42,397 nucleotides of DNA from Pseudomonadota bacterium (GTDB lineage: Bacteria; Pseudomonadota; Alphaproteobacteria; Rhizobiales; Hyphomicrobiaceae). Location of the stretch: positions 1 to 42,397 of the forward strand of contig JAEWIJ010000009.1 in the NCBI GenBank assembly GCA_023387235.1, written 5' to 3'. Within the stretch, counting starts at the first letter, position 1; each line of letters begins with the position of its first letter. The notes below the pieces were generated by a model that was not told where the DNA came from, made no database searches, and worked only from the letters and a program-made list of their open reading frames with translations. Below, in pieces: positions 16,890-24,895 of the stretch. A program made the position numbers and the translations under genes.

Positions 16890-18200
16890 ATGCAGCTCGA
16901 GCTCATTGAAGTCGCAATTGCGCTTCTGCTCGTCTTGGGTGTCGCACTGGTTCTGGGTGTCTGGGTCGGGCTGGCACTCATCGTCAGCGGCATCGCCGCG
17001 ATGTTCTTCGTCACCAACGTGCCCATGACCGCCGTCATGGCGACGACGATCTGGAGTGCGAGTGCATCGTGGACGCTCGCCGCGCTGCCGCTCTTCGTCT
17101 GGATGGGCGAAATTCTGTTTCGAACGCGCCTGTCCGAAGAGCTCTTCCGGGGACTGACGCCGTGGGTGGGGCGCCTTCCCGGAGGTCTTGTGCACGTGAA
17201 TATACTCGCGTGCGGCATCTTCGGAATGGTCTCCGGTTCATCCGCAGCCACGTGCGCGACCATCGGCAAGATTGCGCTGCCGGAGCTGGAGCGGCGGGGA
17301 TACGACGAGAGAATAGCGATCGGGTCTCTGGCCGGTTCGGGAACGCTCGGTCTGCTGATCCCGCCGTCGATCATCATGATCGTCTACGCGGTACAGGCAG
17401 AGGTATCGCTCCTGCAGATGTTCCTGGCGGGCTTTCTGCCAGGCGCCGTCGTCATGCTGCTCTATTGCGGCTACGTCGCTGCTTGGTCGCTGCTCAATCC
17501 CACTAGGCAGCCTCCTGCCGAACCGTGGCTGGGCGTTCGGAGCGCGCTGAAGGAGTCGGCAAATCTCATTCCAACGCTTCTGCTGATCCTGTTCGTGTTC
17601 GGTGCACTGATATCCGGCTCGGCCACCGCGACCGAATGCGCGGCATGGGGCGTGGCAGGCGCCTTGATCATTGCGTGGTTGCAAGGCTCGCTTACGCTGC
17701 AGTCGTTCTGGGCGAGCGTCATGGGAGCGACGCGCACCACGGCCATGATCATGCTGATCCTTGGCGGCGCGGCCTTCATGTCGGCGGCGATGGCGTATAC
17801 GCAGATCCCTGCCGCGATCGCGGACGGTGTCTCACGTCTGAACCTAAGCCCGGCGATGCTGATCGCGTGCCTGACCCTCTTCTATATCGTCCTCGGCATG
17901 TTTCTCGACGGCATCTCGATGATCGTTCTAACGATGGCGATCGTGCTTCCGCTGGTCCAGAAGGCTGGTTTCGACCTCATCTGGTTCGGTATCTTCGTTG
18001 TGCTGGTTGTCGAGATGGCGCAGGTGTCACCGCCTGTCGGCTTCAATCTGTTCGTCCTGCAGTCGATGAGCGGCAAGGACAGCTGGACGGTTGCGTACGC
18101 GGCCCTGCCCTTCTTCTTCCTTCTCATCGTCGCCGTGGCGATCATATATGCGTTTCCGCAGATTGCGCTATTCTTGCCGCGACTGGTATTCCCGGCTTGA
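16890..18200 (+). CDS. dctM: TRAP transporter large permease DctM
   Basis: 436 residues, about 12 membrane helices. Family blocks: SWTLAALPLFVWMGEILFRT, LPGGLVHVNILACGIFGMVSGSSAATCATIGKI (split across the first gate loop), GSGTLGLLIPPSIIMIVYA and FLDGISMIVLTMAIVLPLV, plus MAQVSPPVGFNLFVLQ near the end. These match DctM (PF06808). Energised by a sodium or proton gradient rather than ATP. Substrate is set by the binding protein encoded next. Confidence 0.92.
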   Translation: MQLELIEVAIALLLVLGVALVLGVWVGLALIVSGIAAMFFVTNVPMTAVMATTIWSASASWTLAALPLFVWMGEILFRTRLSEELFRGLTPWVGRLPGGLVHVNILACGIFGMVSGSSAATCATIGKIALPELERRGYDERIAIGSLAGSGTLGLLIPPSIIMIVYAVQAEVSLLQMFLAGFLPGAVVMLLYCGYVAAWSLLNPTRQPPAEPWLGVRSALKESANLIPTLLLILFVFGALISGSATATECAAWGVAGALIIAWLQGSLTLQSFWASVMGATRTTAMIMLILGGAAFMSAAMAYTQIPAAIADGVSRLNLSPAMLIACLTLFYIVLGMFLDGISMIVLTMAIVLPLVQKAGFDLIWFGIFVVLVVEMAQVSPPVGFNLFVLQSMSGKDSWTVAYAALPFFFLLIVAVAIIYAFPQIALFLPRLVFPA

Positions 18201-18247
18201 TGGCGCGGACTGCACCACTTGAAGACCCCAAAAAACGGAGCGAGTTG

Positions 18248-19222
18248 ATGACGACCTTCAGAACCATGCTAACGGCCGCTGCGGTCGTCGTTGCGACGGT
18301 GAGCACCGCCGCTGCGCAGACCAAGTGGAATCTTCCAGCCGCCTACCCGGCCACCAACTACCACACCGAAAACCTCGTCTGGTTCGCCGAAGAGGTGAAG
18401 AAGGCGACGGGCGGCAAGCTCGAGATCACGGTTCATCCGGGCGCATCTTTGTTCAAGGCTCCTGAAATCAAGCGCGCCGTGGCGACCGGACAGGCGCAGA
18501 TGGGCGAAGTCTTGATCTCGATCCATGAAAACGAGGACAGCATCTTTGGCCTCGACACCATCCCGTTCCTCGCCTCCAGCTATCCGGATGCGATGAAGCT
18601 TTGGGAGGCTCAGCGTGCTGCCGTCGGCAAGAAGCTCGACAGCCAGAACATCATGGTCCTGTTCGCCGTGCCGTGGGGGCCGCAGGGCATCTACGCCAAG
18701 AAGGACCTCAACACGGTTGCGGACATGAAGGGCCTCAAGTTCCGCGCTTACAATGTGGGCACCACGCGCATTGCCGAGCTCGTCGGCGGCCAGCCTGTGA
18801 CGGTGCAGGCGGCGGAGCTTCCGCAGGCTCTAGCCACAGGAACGGTCAACATCTTCATGACCTCGGGCTCGACGGGCTACGACAGCAAGGCCTGGGAGAC
18901 CATGAGCCACTTCTACGACGTCCAGGGCTGGATCCCGAAGAATGTCACCTTCGTCAACAAGGCGGCATTCAATGGCCTGCCGAAGGATCAGCAGGAGGTG
19001 ATCCTGAAGCTGGCCAAGGAGGCCGAGGCGCGCGGCTGGAAGATCGCCCCGGAGAAAGCCACTTGGTACAACGAGCAGCTTACCAAGAACGGCATGAAGG
19101 TTCTTGCGCCCGGTGCCGAGCTGAAGGATGGCCTCAAGAAGATCGGCGACCAGCTCACTGACGACTGGCTCAAGAAGGCCACCGAGGAAGGCAAGGCGGT
19201 CGTCTCGGCGTACCGCAAGTAA
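18248..19222 (+). CDS. dctP: TRAP transporter substrate-binding protein DctP
   Basis: 324 residues from the ATG at 18248, with GGAG 7 nt upstream. Signal peptide MTTFRTMLTAAAVVVATVSTAAAQ. DctP family features: YHTENLVWFAEEVKKATGGK, GASLFKAPEIKRAVATGQAQ, then the strand with the substrate-carboxylate arginine, DMKGLKFRAYN, and AAELPQALATGTVNIFMTS. The conserved arginine indicates an organic acid substrate, as in nearly all TRAP systems. Which acid is unknown; the adjacent convergent ThDP enzyme of the acetolactate synthase/benzoylformate decarboxylase type makes a 2-oxo or 2-hydroxy acid worth considering. Confidence 0.92.
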   Translation: MTTFRTMLTAAAVVVATVSTAAAQTKWNLPAAYPATNYHTENLVWFAEEVKKATGGKLEITVHPGASLFKAPEIKRAVATGQAQMGEVLISIHENEDSIFGLDTIPFLASSYPDAMKLWEAQRAAVGKKLDSQNIMVLFAVPWGPQGIYAKKDLNTVADMKGLKFRAYNVGTTRIAELVGGQPVTVQAAELPQALATGTVNIFMTSGSTGYDSKAWETMSHFYDVQGWIPKNVTFVNKAAFNGLPKDQQEVILKLAKEAEARGWKIAPEKATWYNEQLTKNGMKVLAPGAELKDGLKKIGDQLTDDWLKKATEEGKAVVSAYRK

Positions 19223-19235
19223 GCCGATAGACAGA

Positions 19236-19257
19236 GAGCCGGCATCACTGCCGGCTC
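19236..19257 (+). terminator. Hairpin after dctP
   Basis: GAGCCGGCA, loop TCAC, TGCCGGCTC: perfect 9-bp stem 13 nt after the dctP stop. The T run is only a short CTTTTC eight bases later, so it may act with the next hairpin rather than alone. Confidence 0.5.
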
Positions 19258-19273
19258 ACGAACTCTTTTCCCG

Positions 19274-19310
19274 AGCGAGCCGTGATCCTGTCGCGGCTCG
19301 CTTCATTTTT
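19274..19310 (+). terminator. Intrinsic terminator of the TRAP operon
   Basis: AGCGAGCCG, 11-nt loop, CGGCTCGCT: perfect 9-bp stem followed by TCATTTTT. It sits between the convergent TRAP operon and the ThDP enzyme gene and its T tract suits the plus strand. Confidence 0.75.
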
Positions 19311-20869
19311 CAGAGTGAAACCTCGATCAAGTACGGCCCCCGCGAGGCAAGGCCGGCGTCGAGCGACTTCGCGAGCTCCGTGCAATCCGTCGCCCGTGAC
19401 GCCTCGACGCCCATGCTGCGCGCCATGTGGACCCAGTCGATGGCGGGGTTGCCAATCGTCAGCATGTTCACGGCGCGCGGTCCGGGATTGCGCACGCCGA
19501 CATTCGTCAGTTCGCCGCGCAGGATGTTGTAGGTGCCGTTCGCGAAGATGAGCACTGTGACGTCGAGGCCCTCGCGCGCCATCGTCCACAGCGACTGGAT
19601 CGTGTACATGGCGCTGCCGTCGCCGACGAGCGCCATAACCTTGCGATCGGGGCAGGCAACGGCGGCGCCAATGGCGACTGGCAAGGCATAGCCGATCGAG
19701 CCGCCGCGATTGTTGATCCAGCTATGGGGCGGCGCACCTGCCGTTTCCGGAAAGAACTCGCGGCCCGTGGTCACGCTCTCGTCGACCACGATCGCGTTCT
19801 CGGGGATTTTCGCGCCGAGGATCGAGGCGATCGGCCCCGGCCCGATCGGCCCCGTCGGCAGTGCGGGACGGCGCGGTGCCGCGACGCCGGCCGGGGGCGT
19901 GTTGATCGCATCGAGCTCGATGGCGAGCGCTTCGAGCGCCGCCTCCATGTCGTCCTCGAGGCTCGCAAGCAGCGTCGTTTGCGTCTCCTTTGGCGTGAGG
20001 AGGCTCGGCTTGTTCGGATAGGCGAAGAAGGCGACGGGGGCGCGCGCGCCGACGAGCACGAGATTGCCGGCCGCTTCCATCACCTTGAGCGCCTGATCGA
20101 CAACATAGGGAATGCGGTTGACCTGAACACGGCCCGCGCCGCGCTCGAGGCGCGTGTTGGCACCTTCAGTGAGAATGCCGCAGCCGGTCTTCGCGGCAAT
20201 GCGGCCAGCAAGCTCGAGCGGACGCGCGCGCAGCGCCGCGCCGCCCATCAGCAGCGTGGCGTTGGGGCTTTTGCGCAGCATCTCGGCGGCGGCCTTGACG
20301 GCGTCGCTCGACACCTTGGGCGGCGGCGTGCGCGGCGCCGTCTCGGCAATGCCGTTGGCCGGTCCCCATGCGGTGTCGGCCGGCAATATCAATGTCGCGA
20401 TCTGGCCCGGCGTCTGGCGTGCCGCTTCGATGGCGAGCGCACCATCGGCCGCGATGCCGGCGGATGTCGGCGAGGTTTTGACCCAGTGCGACATGGGGCG
20501 CGCCACGCCCTCGATGTCGGAAGTGAGCGGGGCGTCATACGTGAGGTGATAGGTCGCGTGATCTCCGACGATGTTGACGATGCCTGAGCTCGCCTTCTTG
20601 GCATTGTGGAGATTGGCAAGGCCGTTAGCGAGGCCGGGACCGAGGTGCAGCAACGTGGACGCCGGCTTGTCCAGCATGCGGTAGTAACCGTCCGCCGCGC
20701 CGGTCACGACGCCCTCGAAGAGACCGAGCACGCAGCGCATGCCCGGCACCTTGTCGAGAGCTGCGACGAAGTGCATCTCCGATGTGCCCGGATTGGTGAA
20801 GCAGACGGTCACGTCGCCTGCAATGAGTGTTCGCACCAGACTTTCAGCCCCGTTCATCTCGCTCGACAT
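19310..20869 (-). CDS. ThDP-dependent enzyme, acetolactate synthase-like
   Basis: 519 residues from the ATG at 20869. Three-domain ThDP enzyme: N-terminal pyrimidine-binding domain with the catalytic glutamate Glu52 in GLFEGVVTGAADGYYRM; central domain; C-terminal pyrophosphate-binding domain with GDGSAMYTIQSLW (from 416) and FANGTYNIL completing the GDG-N metal-binding motif. The opening MNGAESLVRTLIAGDVTVCFTNP-like block is seen in Rhizobiales proteins annotated as acetolactate synthase large subunit, but there is no small subunit next to it. Benzoylformate decarboxylase or another 2-oxoacid decarboxylase is equally possible. It is convergent with the TRAP operon and divergent from the receptor-channel gene. 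Confidence 0.85.
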   Translation of the reverse strand: MSSEMNGAESLVRTLIAGDVTVCFTNPGTSEMHFVAALDKVPGMRCVLGLFEGVVTGAADGYYRMLDKPASTLLHLGPGLANGLANLHNAKKASSGIVNIVGDHATYHLTYDAPLTSDIEGVARPMSHWVKTSPTSAGIAADGALAIEAARQTPGQIATLILPADTAWGPANGIAETAPRTPPPKVSSDAVKAAAEMLRKSPNATLLMGGAALRARPLELAGRIAAKTGCGILTEGANTRLERGAGRVQVNRIPYVVDQALKVMEAAGNLVLVGARAPVAFFAYPNKPSLLTPKETQTTLLASLEDDMEAALEALAIELDAINTPPAGVAAPRRPALPTGPIGPGPIASILGAKIPENAIVVDESVTTGREFFPETAGAPPHSWINNRGGSIGYALPVAIGAAVACPDRKVMALVGDGSAMYTIQSLWTMAREGLDVTVLIFANGTYNILRGELTNVGVRNPGPRAVNMLTIGNPAIDWVHMARSMGVEASRATDCTELAKSLDAGLASRGPYLIEVSL

Positions 20870-21190
20870 CGGCCCAGTTCGCTCCCATCGCATTGAAAAA
20901 GCCCGGCAAGGCGCTTCCGCCGACGGGCAGCCGGGGGCGACTGTATGACGAACCGGAAAGCGGTTCAAACCGCGAACACCTTCCGTGCCTTCATGCCGCC
21001 CCACCTTTCAATGCAGATCGGAGCTGGGCTAAGGTGCCGCCGCGGAGGCGGCGAGGGCCACCTCGAAGAACAGGATGGGGGCCCGTGTCTGCTCAGGTGC
21101 GGGGATCATCGGAAGCATCTCCAGGTCGAGATCAGGCGTGGCGGTCGACCTCGGGCGTGGCGTTCGTGCGGCTGTTCGCCTCGAATTGAG
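20870..21190. other. Divergent intergenic region, ThDP enzyme and receptor-channel
   Basis: 321 bp with both promoters. Contains a palindrome GCGGTT-CA-AACCGC at 20960-20973 and a small GCCGCC/GGCGGC hairpin near 21041-21057. The frame of the receptor gene is open through most of it (from 20945) but the sequence does not look like a signal peptide or conserved domain, so I treat it as non-coding. Confidence 0.5.
20960..20973. promoter_or_regulatory. Palindrome, candidate operator
   Basis: GCGGTT, spacer CA, AACCGC, with perfect arms, about 90 nt before the ThDP-enzyme start. Candidate regulator site for one or both divergent genes; no regulator is encoded next to it. Confidence 0.35.
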
Positions 21191-23494
21191 ATGAGAAATA
21201 GCATTCGCTCGAGTGGGTGGTGGGGGTGGCGTATGGGATGTCGCGGCACGTGGCTGAGGGGCGTGTGGGCGAGTGTCGCTGCCGCGCTGCTGTTGAGCGC
21301 AGGCGGCGGCTCTGCGAGCGCGGTCGAGAAGGCCGAGGCTGCACAAGGCCCGCCGCTTCACATCGCGCTCTTCGTAAGCTCGCGCACTGACGTCTGCCAT
21401 GACCCCGGCGATATCGGCGCGATCAAGCGGTTCGCGGCCTATCAGCAGCGGCAGATCAATCTGCGCGGCGGCATTGCCGGACGGCCGCTCCAGTTTCGCA
21501 TCTACGACGACCAGCGCAGCGACGCCAAGGCCATCGCCAATATGCGCGAGGCGCTGGCGGAGCGAAACACGATCGGTCTGATCGGCCTCAGCAACTCCGC
21601 ACGCGCCAAGGCTGTGTTCGATGCGCTCGGCAATGAGATCGCGAAAAGCGGCATTCCGTTTCTTTCAGACATCTCCGTAAGCTCACTCTTCGAGCGCCAC
21701 AAGAACGTCTACACGACGCGCCCCTCGCAGGACGAGGAAAGGGCGCCCGTCATGGCGGCCTTCGTGCGCAGCATGGGCTTCAAGAAGCCGGCGTTCGTGG
21801 GGACGGACTCCGTCTTCAGCGCGGCGCTCGGGGATGGTCTCAAGAAGCTCCACGAGGACGGTGGTCTCATCGCGGATCACCGGATTGCCGCGGTGGATGG
21901 GAAGCCCGACGATGCAGCGCTTGCACGCGCGGTTGCCGATCTCGCGGCAAATCCACCTGACATGGTCTACGCAGCGCTGGGTAGCAGGGGACTGCCTGCG
22001 CTCGTCGAGCAGCTGAAGGCGGCGGGCTTGGCGCCGCCCCTCTTCGTCACCGGCCGCCTCGACGCACTGCCGCACGAGGTAGCCTCGGAATATCCGGCCC
22101 CGTTCTACCAGGTTGCGTGGGACAATCTGCCGGACGTCTACAACAGCCGCATGCGCGAGATCATGGCAGAATACCCGAACGCGAACTGGGTATTCGAAGG
22201 CAAGAAGATCAAGGAAGCTCCCGGTTGGGCCAAGGGGGAGTGCAAAGAGCGCGATCCTCACGCGACACGCAATCCGCTCGATCCGGCAAACCTTCGCGCG
22301 ATCGGCACCGCTGCCCGCTATGTCGACATGATGGAGCTGATTGCGCGCGCGGTCCGCCGCATGCCGCGCGACACGGATATGAGCACGCTGCGCAACCGGA
22401 TAACGACGGCTCTGGCGGCCGACTACGCGGTCGGCAAAGGTGCCTTCAGGGGCATATTCGAGAACTGGTCGTTCGACCCCTACATGCGGACGGCGGCGCG
22501 GACGCCCTTCATCCTCATACTGCCGCAGAATCTCGGCCGCCTGCAGCTCGCGCCCATACAGTTCCGCCGGGCGAAGGACGGCGGCTTCGATCCGATCTCG
22601 ACCCTCTATGCCGACATCGATCTGATAAAGGCGCATCGCGTCGACGACAGTGCGAAGTCCTTCATTGCCGAGTTCTATCTGGCGATCCGGGACAATGCCG
22701 ATCTCGGCATCGAGAAGATCGAGTTCGCGAACGCCTTCATCGATCCGAGCTCGCAGGGGCGACACATCACCATAGAGACCGTGCATGGCGGCGGGCGCAA
22801 TGGGATGTTTCCACCGGGCATGAAGATCTACAAGGTCGTCGGGCGTTTCCTGTTCAATCCCAAGCTCGCCGAATTCCCGTTCGATACGCAGACATTCTCG
22901 ATCGACATTCAGCCGAAGAGCGGGGCCGCCGCGTTCATCGTGCAGCCGCCGCCCGCGGAGCTGCGTGACAGGCGCGTGTCGACCGATGGCTGGGAGCCGA
23001 TCGATCAGTATGTCGGGTTCGCCGAGGAATTCGTGCCGCTCGTCGATTCATTCACGCATCAGGCGAGCATGGCGCCCTTCTACAGCGCGAGCTTCGTCTG
23101 GCAGATGCGGCGCGAGACAACCGACTATTTCCTGCGGGTCGTCGTGCCGCTCGCGTTCATCCTGGCCGTCGCGTATCTCGCCTACTTCATCCCGCTCTCG
23201 CGCTTCGATTCGATCGTGGCGATCCAGGTGACCGCGCTTCTCTCCGCCGTCGCCCTCTACATATCGCTGCCCAAGATCGACGCCGACAGCGCCACGCTGT
23301 CGGATCGGATTTTCCTGTTCGACTACATGATGGTGAGCATCATGATCGCCATCACGATCTTGCGCATCAATCCCTTCGTCGAGCCTCGCAGATGGCTGCG
23401 AGGTGCACTGGGCGTTTCGCATATACTCGTCATTCCGCTCGTCGTCGCGGCTGCGGCGTTCTACGTCTACGGAAAGAGCCTGGCCGGCGGTTGA
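21191..23494 (+). CDS. Periplasmic binding domain fused to a pentameric ligand-gated ion channel
   Basis: 767 residues from the ATG at 21191; an ATG at 21233 with a G-rich ribosome site is an alternative. Signal peptide ending near SASA-VE. Residues about 50-435 are a type-1 periplasmic binding protein (LivK/ANF-receptor fold): LHIALFVSS, QINLRGGIAGRPLQFRIYDD, GLIGLSNSARAK, PAFVGTDSVFSAALGDGLKK. Cys69 and Cys351 may form a disulfide. Residues about 460-640 resemble the beta-sandwich of pentameric ligand-gated channels, with FLFNPKLAEFPFDTQTF; FPFDTQ is at 562-567 and the flanking cysteines are absent, as in other bacterial members. Four helices follow: M1 645-668 with Pro653, M2 about 673-694 (FDSIVAIQVTALLSAVALYI, then SLPK), M3 about 704-724, M4 about 742-760. 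Asp673 at the inner end of M2 hints at cation selectivity. Inferred role: solute-gated ion channel in the inner membrane. Confidence 0.85.
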   Translation: MRNSIRSSGWWGWRMGCRGTWLRGVWASVAAALLLSAGGGSASAVEKAEAAQGPPLHIALFVSSRTDVCHDPGDIGAIKRFAAYQQRQINLRGGIAGRPLQFRIYDDQRSDAKAIANMREALAERNTIGLIGLSNSARAKAVFDALGNEIAKSGIPFLSDISVSSLFERHKNVYTTRPSQDEERAPVMAAFVRSMGFKKPAFVGTDSVFSAALGDGLKKLHEDGGLIADHRIAAVDGKPDDAALARAVADLAANPPDMVYAALGSRGLPALVEQLKAAGLAPPLFVTGRLDALPHEVASEYPAPFYQVAWDNLPDVYNSRMREIMAEYPNANWVFEGKKIKEAPGWAKGECKERDPHATRNPLDPANLRAIGTAARYVDMMELIARAVRRMPRDTDMSTLRNRITTALAADYAVGKGAFRGIFENWSFDPYMRTAARTPFILILPQNLGRLQLAPIQFRRAKDGGFDPISTLYADIDLIKAHRVDDSAKSFIAEFYLAIRDNADLGIEKIEFANAFIDPSSQGRHITIETVHGGGRNGMFPPGMKIYKVVGRFLFNPKLAEFPFDTQTFSIDIQPKSGAAAFIVQPPPAELRDRRVSTDGWEPIDQYVGFAEEFVPLVDSFTHQASMAPFYSASFVWQMRRETTDYFLRVVVPLAFILAVAYLAYFIPLSRFDSIVAIQVTALLSAVALYISLPKIDADSATLSDRIFLFDYMMVSIMIAITILRINPFVEPRRWLRGALGVSHILVIPLVVAAAAFYVYGKSLAGG

Positions 23495-23502
23495 GGTCGC
23501 CT

Positions 23503-23529
23503 GGGCGCAGTGTCCCTCGTGCTGCGCCC
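23503..23529. terminator. Hairpin between convergent genes
   Basis: GGGCGCAG, 11-nt loop, CTGCGCCC: perfect 8-bp stem in the 39-bp gap between the receptor-channel gene and the convergent monooxygenase. No T tract on either side, so termination is uncertain. Confidence 0.4.
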
Positions 23530-23533
23530 GTAG

Positions 23534-24625
23534 TCACACGTGCGGCATGACCTCCTCGGCGAGGAGCTTCATCGCGCGATCGACGTGCGCCTTGTCGATG
23601 CCGCCGATGTTGAGCCATAACGCGAATTCCGTGATGCCGAAGCGGCGCTTCATGTCCTTGAGCTTCGCGATGCAGCCCGCCGGATCATCGGCGATGCAGG
23701 CCCCGTACTCGACGAGTTTGTCGAACGAGAGATAGCCCATCTCGCGCGTGCGCTTGCCCTCGCGCATGGTCAGCTCATAGCCCTTGACCTCGCCGGCCTG
23801 AGGCGCGCCGGCGAGCTGGTTGGCGGTGACCTTCGCGTAGAACCATTCGACGTGGGGCTTGTAGATCTCGCGCGCCTTCTGCGCATTCTCGTGCACGAAG
23901 AACGGCAGCAGGATCATGCGCTCGGCCTTTGCCGGATCCCTCCCGAACTCGCGGCATACAGCGTCGTAATGCCGGCAGCTCTTCTCGAGTTCGTCCATCC
24001 ACGTCTCGCGGTATGTGCGATATGTGAAGGGCGAGGCCATCTGCAGATTGAAGCCGCCGCGCGCCGCCTGCTCGAAGCTCTCCGGGCTGATGGTGGCCTG
24101 ATAGACGGGCGGATGCGGCTTCTGCACGGGCTTCGGCAGGACTTCCACGGGCTCGGGGATTGTCCAGTACTTGCCGTCGTAGGCGACCTTCTCCTGCGTC
24201 CACGCCTTCAGCACGATGTCGAGCCCCTCGGCGAGCATCGCGCGGCTCTGGTCCATCGGTAGGCCGAGGCCGACGAACTCGTGGGGCTGATAGGCGCGGC
24301 CGACGCCGAAATCGAGCCGGCCATGTGACAGCACGTCGACGAGCGCGAAATCGGAAGCCGTGCGGAGCGGATGATTGAACGGGATGGCGCAGACCGCCAT
24401 GCCGATGCGGATTCGCTTCGTGCGCTGGGCGATGGCGGCGGCATAGACCTGCGTCGAGGTCACGAGGCCGTAGGTCGAGAAAAGGTGCTCGGCAATCCAA
24501 ATGCTGTCGAAGCCAAGCGCTTCTGCACGTTCGAAGAAGCCGAGATCGTCGTCGAAGGCCTCGACGACGCGCGAGAGGTCCGGGACTTGGCTGAGGCTGA
24601 AGATGCCGAACTTTGTTTTGCCCAT
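23534..24625 (-). CDS. LLM class flavin-dependent oxidoreductase
   Basis: 363 residues; start at 24625 with GGGG 7 nt upstream. Bacterial-luciferase-like TIM barrel: KFGIFSLSQVPD, FFERAEALGFDSIWIAEHLFS, TKRIRIGMAVCAIPFNHPLR, SHGRLDFGVGRAYQPHEFVGLG, and YQATISPESFEQAARGGFN. The HP.R and GR..FGVGRG-like blocks bind FMN or F420. Members oxidise a wide range of substrates (alkanals, sulfonates, nitriloacetate and others) and the substrate cannot be told here. Single gene, convergent with the receptor-channel gene. Confidence 0.88.
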   Translation of the reverse strand: MGKTKFGIFSLSQVPDLSRVVEAFDDDLGFFERAEALGFDSIWIAEHLFSTYGLVTSTQVYAAAIAQRTKRIRIGMAVCAIPFNHPLRTASDFALVDVLSHGRLDFGVGRAYQPHEFVGLGLPMDQSRAMLAEGLDIVLKAWTQEKVAYDGKYWTIPEPVEVLPKPVQKPHPPVYQATISPESFEQAARGGFNLQMASPFTYRTYRETWMDELEKSCRHYDAVCREFGRDPAKAERMILLPFFVHENAQKAREIYKPHVEWFYAKVTANQLAGAPQAGEVKGYELTMREGKRTREMGYLSFDKLVEYGACIADDPAGCIAKLKDMKRRFGITEFALWLNIGGIDKAHVDRAMKLLAEEVMPHV

Positions 24626-24895
24626 GGCGTTTCCCCTGAATGATCGTCAGTTTCGATCGTGTTCGAGGCGCGTGCGCACGTCAAACCGGAATCGGACGTC
24701 GGGCACACGCCGCAAGCAGGAATGTGCGATTTCCTGCGAAAGAGATGTTCCAGCGGCGCAGGGAGATTGGGGCACCGCAACATAACGAAGTCATGTCTCC
24801 GACACTTTTTGCCCCTAGCCGCGTGACGATGGATGCCGATCGCGTGACGAGTTCATTGGGCGGAATGGTCGGCGCATGCAGAAAGCTGAAGGTTC

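Noticed and set aside
19236..19257. First hairpin after dctP as the only terminator
   Set aside because: It lacks a proper T tract; the second hairpin at 19274-19302 with TCATTTTT is the better terminator, though both may act.
20945..21190. Extension of the receptor-channel frame upstream of 21191
   Set aside because: Would place 82 residues of C-, R- and G-rich sequence before a clear signal peptide, with no good ribosome site at 20945.
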